Positions 12,434 through 12,500 of a DNA stretch of 12,500 bases are shown piece by piece. Every line of letters starts with the position of its first letter. Within the stretch, counting starts at the first letter, position 1. The translations under genes were made by a program, and so were the position numbers. Under the pieces are notes generated by a model. That model was given only the letters and a program-made list of their open reading frames with translations. It was not told where the DNA came from and did not search any database. Source of the DNA: Symbiodinium natans (taxonomy: Eukaryota; Sar; Dinophyceae; Suessiales; Symbiodiniaceae); assembly GCA_905221605.1 (NCBI GenBank), contig CAJNDS010000725.1, forward strand, positions 1 through 12,500, given 5' to 3'.

Positions 12434-12500
12434 TGGGGGGTCACCAATTTTGGGAGTATCAAATGGGTACCTCGTTTTCGGGAAAATACCCAAGTGGCCT

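Noticed and set aside
1-12500. Window as a true chromosome end
   Set aside because: Arrays occur in both orientations, are interrupted by exons and do not form one terminal block in a single orientation.

Overview
This window looks like nuclear DNA of a dinoflagellate. The reasons are the TTTAGGG/CCCTAAA telomere-type heptamer, introns using GC or GA as well as GT at the 5' splice site, acceptors of the form AG followed by G, many short introner-like elements, and short GC3-rich exons. The species cannot be told. No rRNA, tRNA, CRISPR or bacterial-type operon was seen.

About 34 interstitial telomeric arrays in both orientations are scattered through the whole window, separated by unique islands of about 50-250 bp. 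The main result is that many islands are minus-strand exons and the arrays are intron filling. The clearest case is a Rab/Ras-like small GTPase gene (966-2853, minus): six exons join in frame into a 203-residue stretch with all five G motifs. Each of its five introns is bounded by a short direct repeat (4 bp in four introns, 8 bp in one), as expected if each intron is a DNA insertion. Three of the five introns carry telomeric heptamers; one is almost nothing but heptamers between 8-bp duplications.

Right of the GTPase, more minus-strand exons can be read. At 3057-3122, 3439-3519 and 4238-4309 there are candidate exons of the same or an upstream gene. At 6289-7624 a gene starts with ATG and is split after codon 4 by an introner. 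At 8099-8665 another starts with ATG and contains an introner with a telomeric array nested inside it. At 8945-9013 there is a candidate terminal exon. At 9397-10363 exons join into a small membrane protein, with a possible first exon at 10937-11017. At 12251-12349 there is the last exon of a gene entering from the right edge. This minus-strand run fits the one-directional gene clusters known in dinoflagellates. Plus-strand open stretches at 5223-5663 and 11090-11247 are less certain.

Exon joins were read by eye from splice dinucleotides, phase and flanking direct repeats. They are inferences until tested with transcripts. No functional link between the genes is visible apart from the shared intron-forming repeats.
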